Assembly: GCA_028688225.1 (NCBI GenBank)
Contig: JAQTYQ010000003.1
Span: 124,001-188,000, forward strand
DNA from: Opitutaceae bacterium
Lineage (GTDB): Bacteria; Verrucomicrobiota; Verrucomicrobiia; Opitutales; Opitutaceae
DNA: 64,000 bases
Reading direction: 5' to 3'
The notes under the pieces are model-generated. The model worked only from the letters and a program-made list of their open reading frames with translations, was not told the origin of the DNA and did no database searches. Below are positions 28,747 to 38,904 of this stretch, one piece after another. The stretch's first letter is position 1. Each line of letters opens with the position of its first letter. A program made the position numbers and the translations under genes.

Positions 28747-31700
28747 CGGCGGACTCGGCGCGAAGTTTTTCCAGCCGGTCGAGTAGGTCCGCCCGGCTGA
28801 TGCTGCACAACCGCGAATCGCACTGATCGCGGTTCGTGATCAAATGGTAACTGGCGACGAAATCCTCGCGTTCGATCATCTTGATCTCGTCGTTCCACGG
28901 GTTGACGAGCAGAAGCTGTAGGCCGAAATTCCGGAATAGTCGCATCGCATAGAGCGCGTTGTCCTTGTCCACCCCCTTGAAAACCTCGTCCACCATGACG
29001 AATCGGAACGTGCGCGACTCCGGCTTTTCGCGCGACAGTCCATACTGGAGGACGAGTCCGGCCACCAGAAAGGTATAGGCGAGCTTCGCTTTCTGCCCGG
29101 CGCTGAGGCCGGCCGAGTCCCAATAGGGGCGGAGTTCGGCATCGTCAGCCTGGGCCAGTTCGATGGCGCTGAACTCCCACCAGTTGCGCGTATCCGTGAC
29201 ATGGGCGCGCCATTCGGGTCGAGCGTCGAAATCGGCCAGCAGCGCCCGGATGCGGTCGAACGCTTCGACCCGCTGCGCCTCGGTCCAGTTTGCGGCGTGC
29301 TGGGTGGCGGCCCGCAGCCGGCGCTTGAATTCGACGATGTCAACGTTGGTTGTGGCCGTGTGCCGCAACTGGACGTAACTTTCCGCCGTATAGGGCACCT
29401 CGCGCAACGCCGCGTTGAGCTCGGCGAGCCGCTCCTCGATCAACCGGGCCTGGTCGCCAAGCTCCGAGGCGAACTTGCCCGCGTCGTAGACGACTTTCTT
29501 CTCCATCAGTTCGTTGAAGCGCCGCTTGTGCGTCGGGAGATCGTCTTTGACGAGCCGCGTCAGTCGTTCGCGAAAATCAGGAAGTGCCGCCAGCGCAACG
29601 GTCAAACCGGGGTCGTAGGCCTGCCGTTGATATTCGCCCATCAAGCCGACGATTTGCGTCTCGCAGCCTGCCACGGCGTTGGCTTTGCGGGTCGCGGCGC
29701 CGCGGGCCGCGACGTCTATGCGGGCTAATTCCGTGTCGAACGTGTCGGCGTTGATTTCGACCCCGCCCAGCAGGTGTTGGAGCGTACTGGCGTGCCGCGC
29801 CGCCAGTTCCACGCCCTCGTCGGTCACCAGCTCGGATTTCTGGCGCTGCAGGCTGGCCAGTGCCTCTGCGCGGACGCTCAACCGGGTGACGGCGGCGGCC
29901 TTTTTCTTTTCCTCGGTCTCCGCTACCGCCAGATCGGCCTTCGCCTTTTCGTGCTGCACTTTCAGCGCCGCGTAGGCCTTGTCCTCCTCCAACAGTTTTT
30001 TCTGTTGCTTCTTCAGCTCGACGATTCGTTGCGCCGACGTCTCGTAGTCGATTTTCTCGAACGTGGCCGTGGTGACGACAATATCCAACGCGCGCTCGAT
30101 AGGCTGGCGCTTGGCAACCGTGTCCTTCGCCGAGACGGCGGCCTTTTCGAGGCGCTCGATCTCCGTGGTGCGCTGGCCGATCGCCTTGGCGAGGGCCGCG
30201 ACCTTGTCCCGGTTTGACCAACCGAGCACATACTCCCGCACTTCGCCGATGCGGCTCCGGTCGTTTTTCTCGCGGCGTTGCTCCGAGTGGGAGACCAATC
30301 CCTCTTTCGTCAGGGCGCGCGGGGTGCGCTCGAACTCCTCCTGGGCATCGCAGCAAACGTGGTCGTAGAGGTTGCGAAGTTCGCGCGCGAGCCAAGTCTG
30401 CATCGGATGGTCGTCTTTGAGCCTCAGTTTGCCCCAAACGCGCCGTGCTTCCGCACTGCCCAAGTCGAAACGCACGCCAGTCAGCAGGTGCACCTTGTAG
30501 AAAACCAGCCGCTGGTTGAGATGGCTACGGCGGATATAGGCAACGACTTTCGGGTAGATGGTTTCGACGTCCGGCACGAGCAGCGATAATGCGAACGGTC
30601 GCATCAGCCGCTCGATGGCCCCGCGCCATGCGGCCTCTTCGGTCTTCACCTCGATCAGTTCGCCGGCGAACGGCAGCCGGTCCTCCGTCAGGTCCGCCGC
30701 CCCCGCCAGTTCCCGCCGGAGCCGGAGCAAATCCGCCGGAATGTTGCTGGCCTGCTGCTTGATCAGTTCCAGGTCGGCTTGGTCCCGCGTGTTTTGCTCC
30801 CGCAGGGTGCGGATGGCTGCCTCCTGCTCCGCCTTGCGGTTCCGCAAGTCCTCGATTTCTCCCGCCAGGGTGGTCAGCCGGCTGCGCCAGCGGGCCATGC
30901 CGGCATCGAAAGTCGCGGTGGTGCCCAGGGTAAAATGTTCGCCCGCCTGTTCGAGCGTGCGCTGGACGAATTCAAAGCTCTGGCGGCGCTCCTGTCGGGT
31001 CTTCTCCAAGTCGCCGATTTCGCGCTCCAAACGCTGCAGATGTCCGTGGGCCGAGTTGGCTTGCAACGCGAGGTCAAGGCTGCGCTCGTGCTGCCGCAGC
31101 CGCCCGACATTCTCCTCCTCCTCTTTTTGCGCGGCCCGCGCCCCGTTGAGCGCTGTGGCGACCTGCTCGGATTCAGCCCGCGCCCAGCGGATCAGCACCT
31201 GCGCCACGAACGGCCGCACCGCTTTGGCCGCCTCGGCCGCACTGGCGCTATCCTGTCGCAGCGATTCCAATTGCATGGCGGCGGCCTCGATGGGTTCGAG
31301 CAACGCCCGGCGCTTCTCGGCTTCTTCGATTTTTTCGCGGCATTTCACTAGGTCGTCGAAATGCTGACGCAGATTGTCGATGGCCGGCCGCATGTCGTGG
31401 GGCTCCAGCATGTGCCGGCGGACAAAAGTGTTGATATCCTGCGGGTCCTTCATGGACACCGCCTGGGCGAGCAGCTTCAGCGCCGCTTCGTGCGGGATTC
31501 GCAGGAGCGCGCGAAACCGCGTTGCGAATTCACTGTGCTCGCTCGAGGGCTCGAAATCGCGTTCGCGGAGCTTCTTTTTGAGATCGCGTCCCGCCGGCAG
31601 ATTCGCGAAATCCGTCGCAATCGACGCTTCGCCGCGTCGGGCGAGATAGAGGCGCTGCGGTTCGCCGTCATCCATCCAAAAGATTCCGCCGAGCGAAACG

Positions 31701-32095
31701 GTGTCGCCCGTCACCGCATTGCCAAAGACGGCCAGCAGAAGTGTCTTCTCGCCCTTGACCCGCAAACGGCGCGGGGCCTCGGCCGACTCAAGGCCCTGGC
31801 CGAACCAGCCTTCGATGTAGGAGCGGTCCGAACGCTCGTGGCGCTTGGCGCCGCCCGCCTTGTTGTAGGTGCGGTTCGCGGGCGGGACAAGCAGCGCCTG
31901 CAGGCCGTCAACCAGTGTGGATTTGCCGGCACCATTGGAACCGGTGATGAGCGCATTCCGCCCGCCCACCTTGAGGACCTCCACCTGCTGGCCGCGATTG
32001 AACGTACCCCAGTTGGTGAATTCAAAGCGCAGCAGCCGGTAGCCGTAGTGCTCCGGCGGGGTGGCGCCCTTCACGCCGGGGTCAGGATTGCTCAC
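28730..32095 (-). CDS. jetC: Wadjet system SMC-like ATPase JetC
   Basis: ITGSNGAGKSTLVDGLQALL (Walker A), long coiled coils, LSAGQKAKLAYTFLVAGLVLQYG (signature), FRFVMVDEVFKGVDKDNA (Walker B); GTG start at 32095. Confidence 0.93.
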   Translation of the reverse strand: MSNPDPGVKGATPPEHYGYRLLRFEFTNWGTFNRGQQVEVLKVGGRNALITGSNGAGKSTLVDGLQALLVPPANRTYNKAGGAKRHERSDRSYIEGWFGQGLESAEAPRRLRVKGEKTLLLAVFGNAVTGDTVSLGGIFWMDDGEPQRLYLARRGEASIATDFANLPAGRDLKKKLRERDFEPSSEHSEFATRFRALLRIPHEAALKLLAQAVSMKDPQDINTFVRRHMLEPHDMRPAIDNLRQHFDDLVKCREKIEEAEKRRALLEPIEAAAMQLESLRQDSASAAEAAKAVRPFVAQVLIRWARAESEQVATALNGARAAQKEEEENVGRLRQHERSLDLALQANSAHGHLQRLEREIGDLEKTRQERRQSFEFVQRTLEQAGEHFTLGTTATFDAGMARWRSRLTTLAGEIEDLRNRKAEQEAAIRTLREQNTRDQADLELIKQQASNIPADLLRLRRELAGAADLTEDRLPFAGELIEVKTEEAAWRGAIERLMRPFALSLLVPDVETIYPKVVAYIRRSHLNQRLVFYKVHLLTGVRFDLGSAEARRVWGKLRLKDDHPMQTWLARELRNLYDHVCCDAQEEFERTPRALTKEGLVSHSEQRREKNDRSRIGEVREYVLGWSNRDKVAALAKAIGQRTTEIERLEKAAVSAKDTVAKRQPIERALDIVVTTATFEKIDYETSAQRIVELKKQQKKLLEEDKAYAALKVQHEKAKADLAVAETEEKKKAAAVTRLSVRAEALASLQRQKSELVTDEGVELAARHASTLQHLLGGVEINADTFDTELARIDVAARGAATRKANAVAGCETQIVGLMGEYQRQAYDPGLTVALAALPDFRERLTRLVKDDLPTHKRRFNELMEKKVVYDAGKFASELGDQARLIEERLAELNAALREVPYTAESYVQLRHTATTNVDIVEFKRRLRAATQHAANWTEAQRVEAFDRIRALLADFDARPEWRAHVTDTRNWWEFSAIELAQADDAELRPYWDSAGLSAGQKAKLAYTFLVAGLVLQYGLSREKPESRTFRFVMVDEVFKGVDKDNALYAMRLFRNFGLQLLLVNPWNDEIKMIEREDFVASYHLITNRDQCDSRLCSISRADLLDRLEKLRAESADADAS

Positions 32096-32705
32096 CTGCG
32101 GCCTCCTCTCCGTTCTCGCCCACTCCGTTCGCGTTGCGCGCCTGCCGCAGCCGCTGCTTGTAGTCCTGCAATGCTTCGAGCGAGAAGAGCAGCTTGATGA
32201 TCCGGCAGATCTCGTAGCGTTCCGCCGAATCATCCTTCACGCGCCGGAGTAGGCCGTGACGCTCGGCTTTGCGCACGATGCTGTAAAGCTGCCGGCGTTC
32301 CTTGGCGTCGTTCCGCCCGGTGCCGAAATACGGCGCGAGCCAGCCGGCGATGGCGTCGATGTCCTCGACCAGTCGGGGTTGGTCCGGATGTGCCTGCTGG
32401 TGTTTCTGCAATTCCTCGCGCGCGAGCACGCCGAGCCAGCTCACGGCATAGGGCAGCTCCTCGCGGCGAAAGAGCGCGGGCAGCCCGGCCTCGCCGCCCG
32501 GCCACTGCTTCTGGCGGAGAAATGCGAGGCCCTCCTCGTTGTTCAATCGAAACTCCAAGCCTAGGTCGGCGAAGTAACGTTCCAGATGCTCGCGATGCGC
32601 CGCCACCACCCGCCAGAGCAATTCGTCCTCAAAATAGATCGGACCTTTAAGCAGCGCGATTTTCACGAGCGACGACTCGCGCGGAGGGGCGTCAGGCGCA
32701 TTCAT
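32082..32705 (-). CDS. jetB: Wadjet system protein JetB (DUF4194)
   Basis: LVKIALLKGPIYFEDELLWRVVAAHREHLERYFADLGLEFRLNNEEGLAFLRQ; overlaps both neighbours. Confidence 0.9.
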   Translation of the reverse strand: MNAPDAPPRESSLVKIALLKGPIYFEDELLWRVVAAHREHLERYFADLGLEFRLNNEEGLAFLRQKQWPGGEAGLPALFRREELPYAVSWLGVLAREELQKHQQAHPDQPRLVEDIDAIAGWLAPYFGTGRNDAKERRQLYSIVRKAERHGLLRRVKDDSAERYEICRIIKLLFSLEALQDYKQRLRQARNANGVGENGEEAAGEQS

Positions 32706-34177
32706 GGGCGGCCAAAGAGGATTTCAGGGCAGCGGAACGTGCGTCCGCCCGGCAGCGAGACGGTCGTGCACACGGTGCGCTCGATATGATGGGGTGTTGG
32801 CCCGGCTTGCTGATGACCGCTGGCCACCAGGTAGTAGCCGAGCAGCTCGGTCATGCCGTGCGTCAGCGGATGACGGATCAACATTTCGGATAGTGTCAGC
32901 ATCGATGCGCCTTCGAGCTCCCGATTCACCCGCTCGCGCAATGGATCGAGATCGAACGACTCGAGTTCGAGAAAGTTCGCCAGCGCCTCCACGTCCCAGT
33001 CATCGCCGGCATTCTCCAGATATTGCGGAAAGGCCGCCACCGGCGCCCGATCCCACGGCCGGCGCTCCGCCACCCCATTGACCTCCATGTCCGCTTCCAC
33101 GATCAAGCCCGGCAGCGAAGTCGGATCCCGCCCGCGCAGTGACGCGGCCAGGTGCCGGAGGTCCGAGATAGTCAAGGTCAGCAATGACTGCTTGGCGAAG
33201 TCCTCCGCCAGCACGCGGCGCAGCTGCCGCGCCAGCCGGCGATTCGTCGTCAGCACTTTTTCGGTCGCTCGCGTGAGATTGGGGCGCAGGCGCCGCAGGA
33301 AACCGTCGGCGCGCAATCCCGGATCGATGGCTTCGAGCGCATAGACCGTTTCCACAAACTCGTGGAAGCGCTGCTGCCGTTCTTCATCGCTCAGGAGATG
33401 GCAGAATGCCTCGAAGCTCTGGCCGTGGTCGGTTTGCCACAACTCCGTTTCGGCATCGAGCGCCCGTCCGAGCACCACGCCGCGTTCGCCGCGCGACTCG
33501 GCATGGCGTTGCTGGATGTCGCGCACCAGCTCCTTGAATTTTTCCTCTACGGCCGCGAAATCCTCGATCAGCTGCGACGCCTGCTGCCGCACCAGCTCGA
33601 AGCGCTCGTTCAGTCGCGCGCGCGGATAGGGTTCGATTTCACCGCCGGCTTCCAGCCGGGCGAGTTCGGCGACAATTTGATCGCGCTGGCGTCTGAGCTG
33701 GGCGCTACGCGTCTCCGGCGTCGCTGTGGCATGGTCGATGATCTCTTCCAGCGTGCCGAAGATGAATTGCAAGCGCGATTCGGTGACGATGAGCGACCGC
33801 TGGCGCAACGCGTCAATCCAGCCGAGTACCCGCTGTGTCTCCGCCGTCAACTGGTAGTGAGGATCGTCACCATCGTCCGGATAGTAACTGTGCAGGTAGC
33901 GGCTGTTGGTCCATTCGCGCAGGTAAATTTCTGGCGCCGACCACTCTGATCCCGGCTCCTCGGCCCGGCGTTCATCGAGATAGTTCTGCAGCAATATCCG
34001 CAGCGTCGAGCCCGGGATCGAAATTTGGGCGTGCTTGCGAAACGCGAGATGGAAGAAATGTAGGATGTAGGGCGCGTTGGTGGCCCCCAGCAAGACCAAT
34101 GCAGGTGTGTTCCGAAAGTGGTCACGCAACGCGGCGAGACTTTCGAGCGGGCTGGCGGAGGTCGATGGGCTGAACAT
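32702..34177 (-). CDS. jetA: Wadjet system protein JetA (DUF3375)
   Basis: LAALRDHFRNTPALVLLGATNAPYILHFFHLAFRKH...EIYLREWTNSRYLHSYYPDDGDDPHYQLTAETQRVLGWIDAL. Confidence 0.92.
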   Translation of the reverse strand: MFSPSTSASPLESLAALRDHFRNTPALVLLGATNAPYILHFFHLAFRKHAQISIPGSTLRILLQNYLDERRAEEPGSEWSAPEIYLREWTNSRYLHSYYPDDGDDPHYQLTAETQRVLGWIDALRQRSLIVTESRLQFIFGTLEEIIDHATATPETRSAQLRRQRDQIVAELARLEAGGEIEPYPRARLNERFELVRQQASQLIEDFAAVEEKFKELVRDIQQRHAESRGERGVVLGRALDAETELWQTDHGQSFEAFCHLLSDEERQQRFHEFVETVYALEAIDPGLRADGFLRRLRPNLTRATEKVLTTNRRLARQLRRVLAEDFAKQSLLTLTISDLRHLAASLRGRDPTSLPGLIVEADMEVNGVAERRPWDRAPVAAFPQYLENAGDDWDVEALANFLELESFDLDPLRERVNRELEGASMLTLSEMLIRHPLTHGMTELLGYYLVASGHQQAGPTPHHIERTVCTTVSLPGGRTFRCPEILFGRP

Positions 34178-34204
34178 GTGAAACGGGCAGACAGCTAAAA
34201 CACA

Positions 34205-35053
34205 TTGCCCACCACGAAGACGCAACCCCGGACATTGGCCCTGGGGCTCCTGGTGGCGCCGTCCGCCGCGGGTGCGGCGCTGGCCCTGCTGGCCGGATTT
34301 TTTCTGCGCCGTCCGGTAAAGCTGCTGCTCGGTCGTACATTTCACATCCAGCATGAATCGAAGGTGGTGCCTGTGACATGGAGCCGCGGCGCCCTCGCCG
34401 CGGTCGATCGGCCCTACGCGACGGGGGCGTCGCGTCCCCAGGAAGCTCCCGAACGAAGCGGCGCGGCCGAGCCCCGGCGGTCAGTCGCCCTCGCATGCGT
34501 AGCAGTCCTGGGCTCGGTGATGGTCGTCGGTCTGGCGTTGGCGGCGGTGCTGTCCTCCCTCGGGCAACTCTGGCCGCTGCTGCTCGCCGTGCCGGCGGGG
34601 GCCACGTTCGTCTGGTTCGATTCGCGAGGGGAGTCACGCGAGGCGGCGGCGGAACTTGCCGGGTCGCTCGCATTCGCGGCCATTCCTGCCGCGTTTGCCA
34701 CGCTGTCCGGCTGGCCGCCGGCTCCGGCCCTGGCCCTTGCCGCCGTCATGGCCGGCCGTTCCATGCCGACGGTGATGACCATCCGCACTTATTTGCGCCG
34801 CCAGAAAGGACAGACCGTTTCCGCCGGCCCGGCCCTGACGGCTTCGGCGGTCGCAGTGGCTGGGACCGTCCTGCTGGCGCGGGCGGATCTTGCGCCCCAG
34901 GCGGCAGCGGCGGGGATGATGATTTTGCTGATCCGGGCCGGCGCATTGCTCGGCCCGTTGCATCTCCGGGCATCCGCCCGCAAAGTCGGGGTCGCGGAAT
35001 CGGTCCTGGGCGGTATATTAGTGGCCGTTCTGGCACTTAGTTGGATTCGCTGA
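34205..35053 (+). pseudogene. YwiC-like membrane protein, apparently 5'-truncated at the Wadjet boundary
   Basis: Frame opens only with TTG at 34205; begins at PRTLALGLLVAPSAAGAALALLAGFFLRRPVKLLL without the expected N-terminal PKEHGxW-type motif; rest of the protein intact. Confidence 0.5.
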
Positions 35054-35066
35054 TACCCCGGCCGGT

Positions 35067-35080
35067 TTGATCCAGGTCAA
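35067..35080. promoter_or_regulatory. FNR/DNR-type box TTGAT-CCAG-GTCAA upstream of nirK
   Basis: Matches TTGAT-N4-ATCAA at 9/10 arm positions; 49 bp upstream of the nirK ORF start. Confidence 0.75.
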
Positions 35081-35128
35081 GGCGCCCGGACAGGCAGGCG
35101 GCTACAGTGGCGCTGCCAACTGAAAGCC

Positions 35129-36760
35129 ATGTCCTCGTCTCTCATGAAGATCATCAAATCTCCCCGTTTCGGCTACCTTGTCGCGAATAGCCTGTTGCTG
35201 GCGGGCGCCGGCGTGTTGGGCTACGCGCCGGTGCGGGCGCTGCTGGCCGGTGCCGGCACCGTGACCGCCCTGGTTGCCGCCTCGACGGACGAAGCCCCCG
35301 CCGCCGCTCCGCAACCTGAGACCACCCCCGCCGCGGCCGATCCCAACGACGCCCGGGGGCCGGCGCCCGATCTCGGGCTGCCGGTCGAACAGGCCGTGCT
35401 CACCGCGCCACCGCATGTGCCGCTGCCGATCACCCGCAAGTATGCCGCCAAGGTGGTCGTGCACCTCGAGGTGCGCGAGATCGTCCGGCGCCTGGCCGAC
35501 GGCGTCGAGTACCTCTTCTGGACGTTCGGCGGCGACGTCCCGGGCCGGTTCATGCGTGTGCGCGAGGGCGATGTGGTCGAGTTCCACCTGGAGAACGATC
35601 CGAGCTCGAAGATGCCGCACAACATCGACCTGCACGCCGTGACCGGCCCCGGTGGCGGCGCGGCCTCGTCGTTCACCGCGCCCGGCCACAGCTCGCAGTT
35701 CACCTTCCAGGCGCTCAACCCCGGCCTCTACGTCTACCACTGCGCCACCGCGCCCGTCGGCATGCACATCGCCAACGGCATGTACGGCCTCATCCTCGTC
35801 GAGCCGGCGGCGGGGCTGCCGAAGGTCGACCGCGAGTATTACGTGATGCAGGGCGAGGTGTACACGGCGGGGGGGTACAGCGAGGAGGGCCTGCAGTCCT
35901 TCGACATGGCCAAGGCGGTCGACGAGCGTCCGCCCTACGTTGTCTTCAACGGCGCCGTCGGTTCGCTCGTCGGCGACAACGCCCTCACCGCCAGCGTCGG
36001 CGAGACCGTGCGGCTCTATGTCGGCAACGGCGGGCCGAACCTCGTCTCGTCGTTCCACATCATCGGCGAGATTTTCGACACGGTTTACCAGGAGGGCGGC
36101 ACCGTGCCCGGGCAGCACAACGTCCAGACCACGCTGATTCCGGCCGGCGGCTCGGCCATCGTTGAATTCAAGGCCGACGTGCCCGGCACCTATGTGCTGG
36201 TCGACCATTCGATCTTCCGGGCCTTCAACAAGGGTGCCCTCGGCATGCTCAAGATCAGCGGCCCCGAGAACCGGTTGATCTACTCCGGCAAGGAGATCGA
36301 CGCCGTCTACCTCGGCTCGGCGGCGGCGGCGGGCTCCGACGCCCAGAAACGCGAAGCGGCCCTGCAGGCCCAGATCGCCGAGGAGATCAAGACCAACCCG
36401 AAGATCGCCACCCTTACCAGGCAGGCGCAGGTCGAGCGCGGCCAGCGCGTGTACATGCAAACCTGCTTCGCCTGCCACCAGTCGGACGGCCGGGGCCTGC
36501 CCGGCATCTTCCCACCGCTCGCCGGCTCCGACTTCCTCAAGGCCGACCGCGAACGTGCCATCCGCATCGTCACCCGCGGCCTCTCCGGGCCGGTGACTGT
36601 CAACGGCCAGGCCTTCAACAGCATCATGCCCCCGCAGGTGCTTACCGACCAGCAGATCGCCGACGTGCTGACCTATGTCACCAACAGCTGGGGCAACACG
36701 GGCGACGCCTACAGCGTCGACGACGTGCGCCGCGTGAAAGCCGCGGCCGTGTCGCAGTAA
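35129..36760 (+). CDS. nirK: Copper-containing nitrite reductase with C-terminal cytochrome c domain
   Basis: [53 protein letters not shown] (Cu ligands), C-terminal [25 protein letters not shown] heme c motif. Confidence 0.93.
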   Translation: MSSSLMKIIKSPRFGYLVANSLLLAGAGVLGYAPVRALLAGAGTVTALVAASTDEAPAAAPQPETTPAAADPNDARGPAPDLGLPVEQAVLTAPPHVPLPITRKYAAKVVVHLEVREIVRRLADGVEYLFWTFGGDVPGRFMRVREGDVVEFHLENDPSSKMPHNIDLHAVTGPGGGAASSFTAPGHSSQFTFQALNPGLYVYHCATAPVGMHIANGMYGLILVEPAAGLPKVDREYYVMQGEVYTAGGYSEEGLQSFDMAKAVDERPPYVVFNGAVGSLVGDNALTASVGETVRLYVGNGGPNLVSSFHIIGEIFDTVYQEGGTVPGQHNVQTTLIPAGGSAIVEFKADVPGTYVLVDHSIFRAFNKGALGMLKISGPENRLIYSGKEIDAVYLGSAAAAGSDAQKREAALQAQIAEEIKTNPKIATLTRQAQVERGQRVYMQTCFACHQSDGRGLPGIFPPLAGSDFLKADRERAIRIVTRGLSGPVTVNGQAFNSIMPPQVLTDQQIADVLTYVTNSWGNTGDAYSVDDVRRVKAAAVSQ

Positions 36761-36761
36761 G

Positions 36762-36800
36762 AGAACATATGTCTTCTAGATCACATGGGTCCTATGTTCT
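36762..36800. repeat. Inverted-repeat tract AGAACATA...TATGTTCT covering the start codon of nirV
   Basis: AGAACATATGTCTTCTAGATCACATGGGTCCTATGTTCT; 8-bp terminal arms with internal CATATG and TCTAGA. Confidence 0.7.
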
Positions 36801-37593
36801 GGCCGCGCTGTTCCTCGTAGGCACCGTTGCGGCCGCCTCGCTCCCGGCCGCGGAGCGGCCGCCGGGCATGGTGCTGATCCCCGCCGGCGCCTATGCGCCA
36901 TTGCTGCGCGACAAGAATGATCCGGCCAAGGTTCCGGTCGCTGCATTCTGGCTCGACGAGCGGCCCGTCACCAACGGCGAGTTTCTCGCCTTCGTGCAGG
37001 CCAGCCCGCGGTGGCGCCGTCCGCGCGTTTCACCGCTGTTTGCCGACGGACAATACCTCGCGCACTGGGCGGGAGACCTGGAACCGGGCCCGCAGGCGCC
37101 GGCCGACGCCCCGGTCGTGCGAGTCTCGTGGTTTGCCGCGCGCGCCTACGCCCGCTGGGCCGGCAAACGCCTGCCCACCACGGCGGAGTGGGAGCACGCC
37201 GCCGCGGCCGGCTTTCACACCGCCGAGGGCCGGGCCGAGGCGGGCTTCACCGCGACGGCGCTGGCGTGGTACGCCGCGCCGACCCCGGCCGTGTTCCCGG
37301 CCGCCGGTTCCGGCCGGCCCAATTTCTACGGCGCGCGCGACCTGCTCGACCTGGTGTGGGAGTGGGTGGACGACTTCAACACCGCGCTCGTGACCGGCGA
37401 GTCGCGCGCCGACGCCGGACTCGATCGCAATCTTTTCTGCGGCAGCGGTTCCGTGGGTGCCCGGGACCGCGAGGATTATCCCGCCTTTATGCGCCTGGGC
37501 TACCGCAGCAGCCTGCGCGCCAATTACACCGTGGCCAACCTCGGCTTCCGCTGCGCCAGGGATTTGGCACCGCCGCCGGCGCCAAATCCTTAG
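36769..37593 (+). CDS. nirV: Formylglycine-generating-enzyme-like (SUMF1) protein, NirV-type
   Basis: MVLIPAGAYAPLLRDKND...FWLDERPVTNGEFLAFV...VSWFAARAYARWAGKRLPTTAEWEHAA; directly downstream of nirK. Confidence 0.82.
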   Translation: MSSRSHGSYVLAALFLVGTVAAASLPAAERPPGMVLIPAGAYAPLLRDKNDPAKVPVAAFWLDERPVTNGEFLAFVQASPRWRRPRVSPLFADGQYLAHWAGDLEPGPQAPADAPVVRVSWFAARAYARWAGKRLPTTAEWEHAAAAGFHTAEGRAEAGFTATALAWYAAPTPAVFPAAGSGRPNFYGARDLLDLVWEWVDDFNTALVTGESRADAGLDRNLFCGSGSVGARDREDYPAFMRLGYRSSLRANYTVANLGFRCARDLAPPPAPNP

Positions 37594-37631
37594 ATCCATT
37601 CTTCCGTTCATTTGAACCTTCTCTACAAGCC

Positions 37632-38270
37632 ATGAAGACCGCCCTCATTGCCAAGGTCGTGTCGGGCATTTGCCCGGCCCTCGCCACCCTCGTTCTCGAT
37701 GCGGGTTTTGCCGTTTCCGCGCCCATGGTTCATGCGGCGGACGCATGTTGCGCCGCCGCTACAGCCACCGCGGAAGCGGCGGCTGACCGCTCCATCTACC
37801 AGCTCGAAGCCACGTGGATCACCGACGCCGGGAAGCCGTTCAGGCTCGAAGAACTCCGCGGCCGGCCCGTCGTGCTGGCCATGTTCTTCGCTTCGTGCGG
37901 CTACGCCTGCCCGCGGATCGTGAACGACATGACACAAATCCGGCAGACCCTGGCGCCGGCGGTGCGCGACCACGCCGTGTTTGTCCTCGTGAGTTTCGAC
38001 GACGAGCGCGACACCGTCGCCGCATTGCACGCCTATCGCGAGGCGCACGAACTCGCTTCCACCAACTGGATGCTGCTCCGCGGTGCGCCCGGCGACATTC
38101 GCGAGCTCGCCGCCGTGCTCGGCGTGAGCTACAAGAAGAACGCCCTCGGTATGTTCGATCATTCCAATCTCATCACCGTGCTGAGCCCCGAGGGGGAGAT
38201 CACCCACCAGCGCGCCGGCCTCGAGGGCGGCCTCGCCGAGACGGCCCGGGCCGTGGTAGCCGCGCGCTGA
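37632..38270 (+). CDS. SCO1/SenC-family copper/redox protein
   Basis: YQLEATWITDAGKPFRLEELRGRPVVLAMFFASCGYACPRIVNDM. Confidence 0.88.
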   Translation: MKTALIAKVVSGICPALATLVLDAGFAVSAPMVHAADACCAAATATAEAAADRSIYQLEATWITDAGKPFRLEELRGRPVVLAMFFASCGYACPRIVNDMTQIRQTLAPAVRDHAVFVLVSFDDERDTVAALHAYREAHELASTNWMLLRGAPGDIRELAAVLGVSYKKNALGMFDHSNLITVLSPEGEITHQRAGLEGGLAETARAVVAAR

Positions 38271-38302
38271 ACGCACCCGCACCCCTAACTATTCCTCCAG
38301 CC

Positions 38303-38665
38303 ATGGCCAAATCCACCTTGTTTGATCCCGCGGCGACGGGCGTCATCCGCCTCCCCGAGGCGGCGCAATTTTCCGAGGCCGGCATTGTCAGTCGCGCCCT
38401 GCACGACCAGGCCGGCGTCCGGGTGACGCTGTTCGCCTTTGCCGCCGGCCAGCAGCTCACCGAGCATGCCACGCCGGCGCGGGCGCTGGTGCAGATCCTC
38501 AGCGGCGCTTGCGAGTTCACGCTGGCCGGAAAAAAGACACCGCTGCGTGCGGGCGACCTGCTGCACATGCCGCCGGGGCTGCCGCACGCCGTGCTGGCGA
38601 CCGAGGCCTTCTCTATGTTGCTGACGACGATCCGCGAAACCAGGGCCGCATCCGCCCAACCGTGA
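38303..38665 (+). CDS. Cupin-domain protein
   Basis: EHATPARALVQILSGACEFTLAGKKTPLRAGDLLHMPPGLPHAV. Confidence 0.85.
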   Translation: MAKSTLFDPAATGVIRLPEAAQFSEAGIVSRALHDQAGVRVTLFAFAAGQQLTEHATPARALVQILSGACEFTLAGKKTPLRAGDLLHMPPGLPHAVLATEAFSMLLTTIRETRAASAQP

Positions 38666-38895
38666 GCGCCATCAAATTCAAAACCCTCGATGTGCGCCCG
38701 CTGCTGGCCAAGGGCGTCGAGCCTTACGCCGAAATCCGCCGGCGGGTCGATGCCCTGACCGGGGAGACCGGGCTCACGATCATCGCGCCTTTCATGCCCG
38801 CGCCGTTGATCGAAAAGCTCAAGAGCGAGGGCTTTGCCTCGCGGGCGGAGCGCCGGCCGGACGGGGCGTGGGCGGTGTATTTCTGGCGCGAATAG
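38662..38895 (+). CDS. DUF2249-domain protein
   Basis: KTLDVRPLLAKGVEPYAEIRRRVDALTGETGLTIIAPFMPAPLIEKLKSEGF; GTGA overlap with the cupin gene. Confidence 0.8.
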   Translation: MSAIKFKTLDVRPLLAKGVEPYAEIRRRVDALTGETGLTIIAPFMPAPLIEKLKSEGFASRAERRPDGAWAVYFWRE

Positions 38896-38904
38896 GCTGG
38901 GCGG

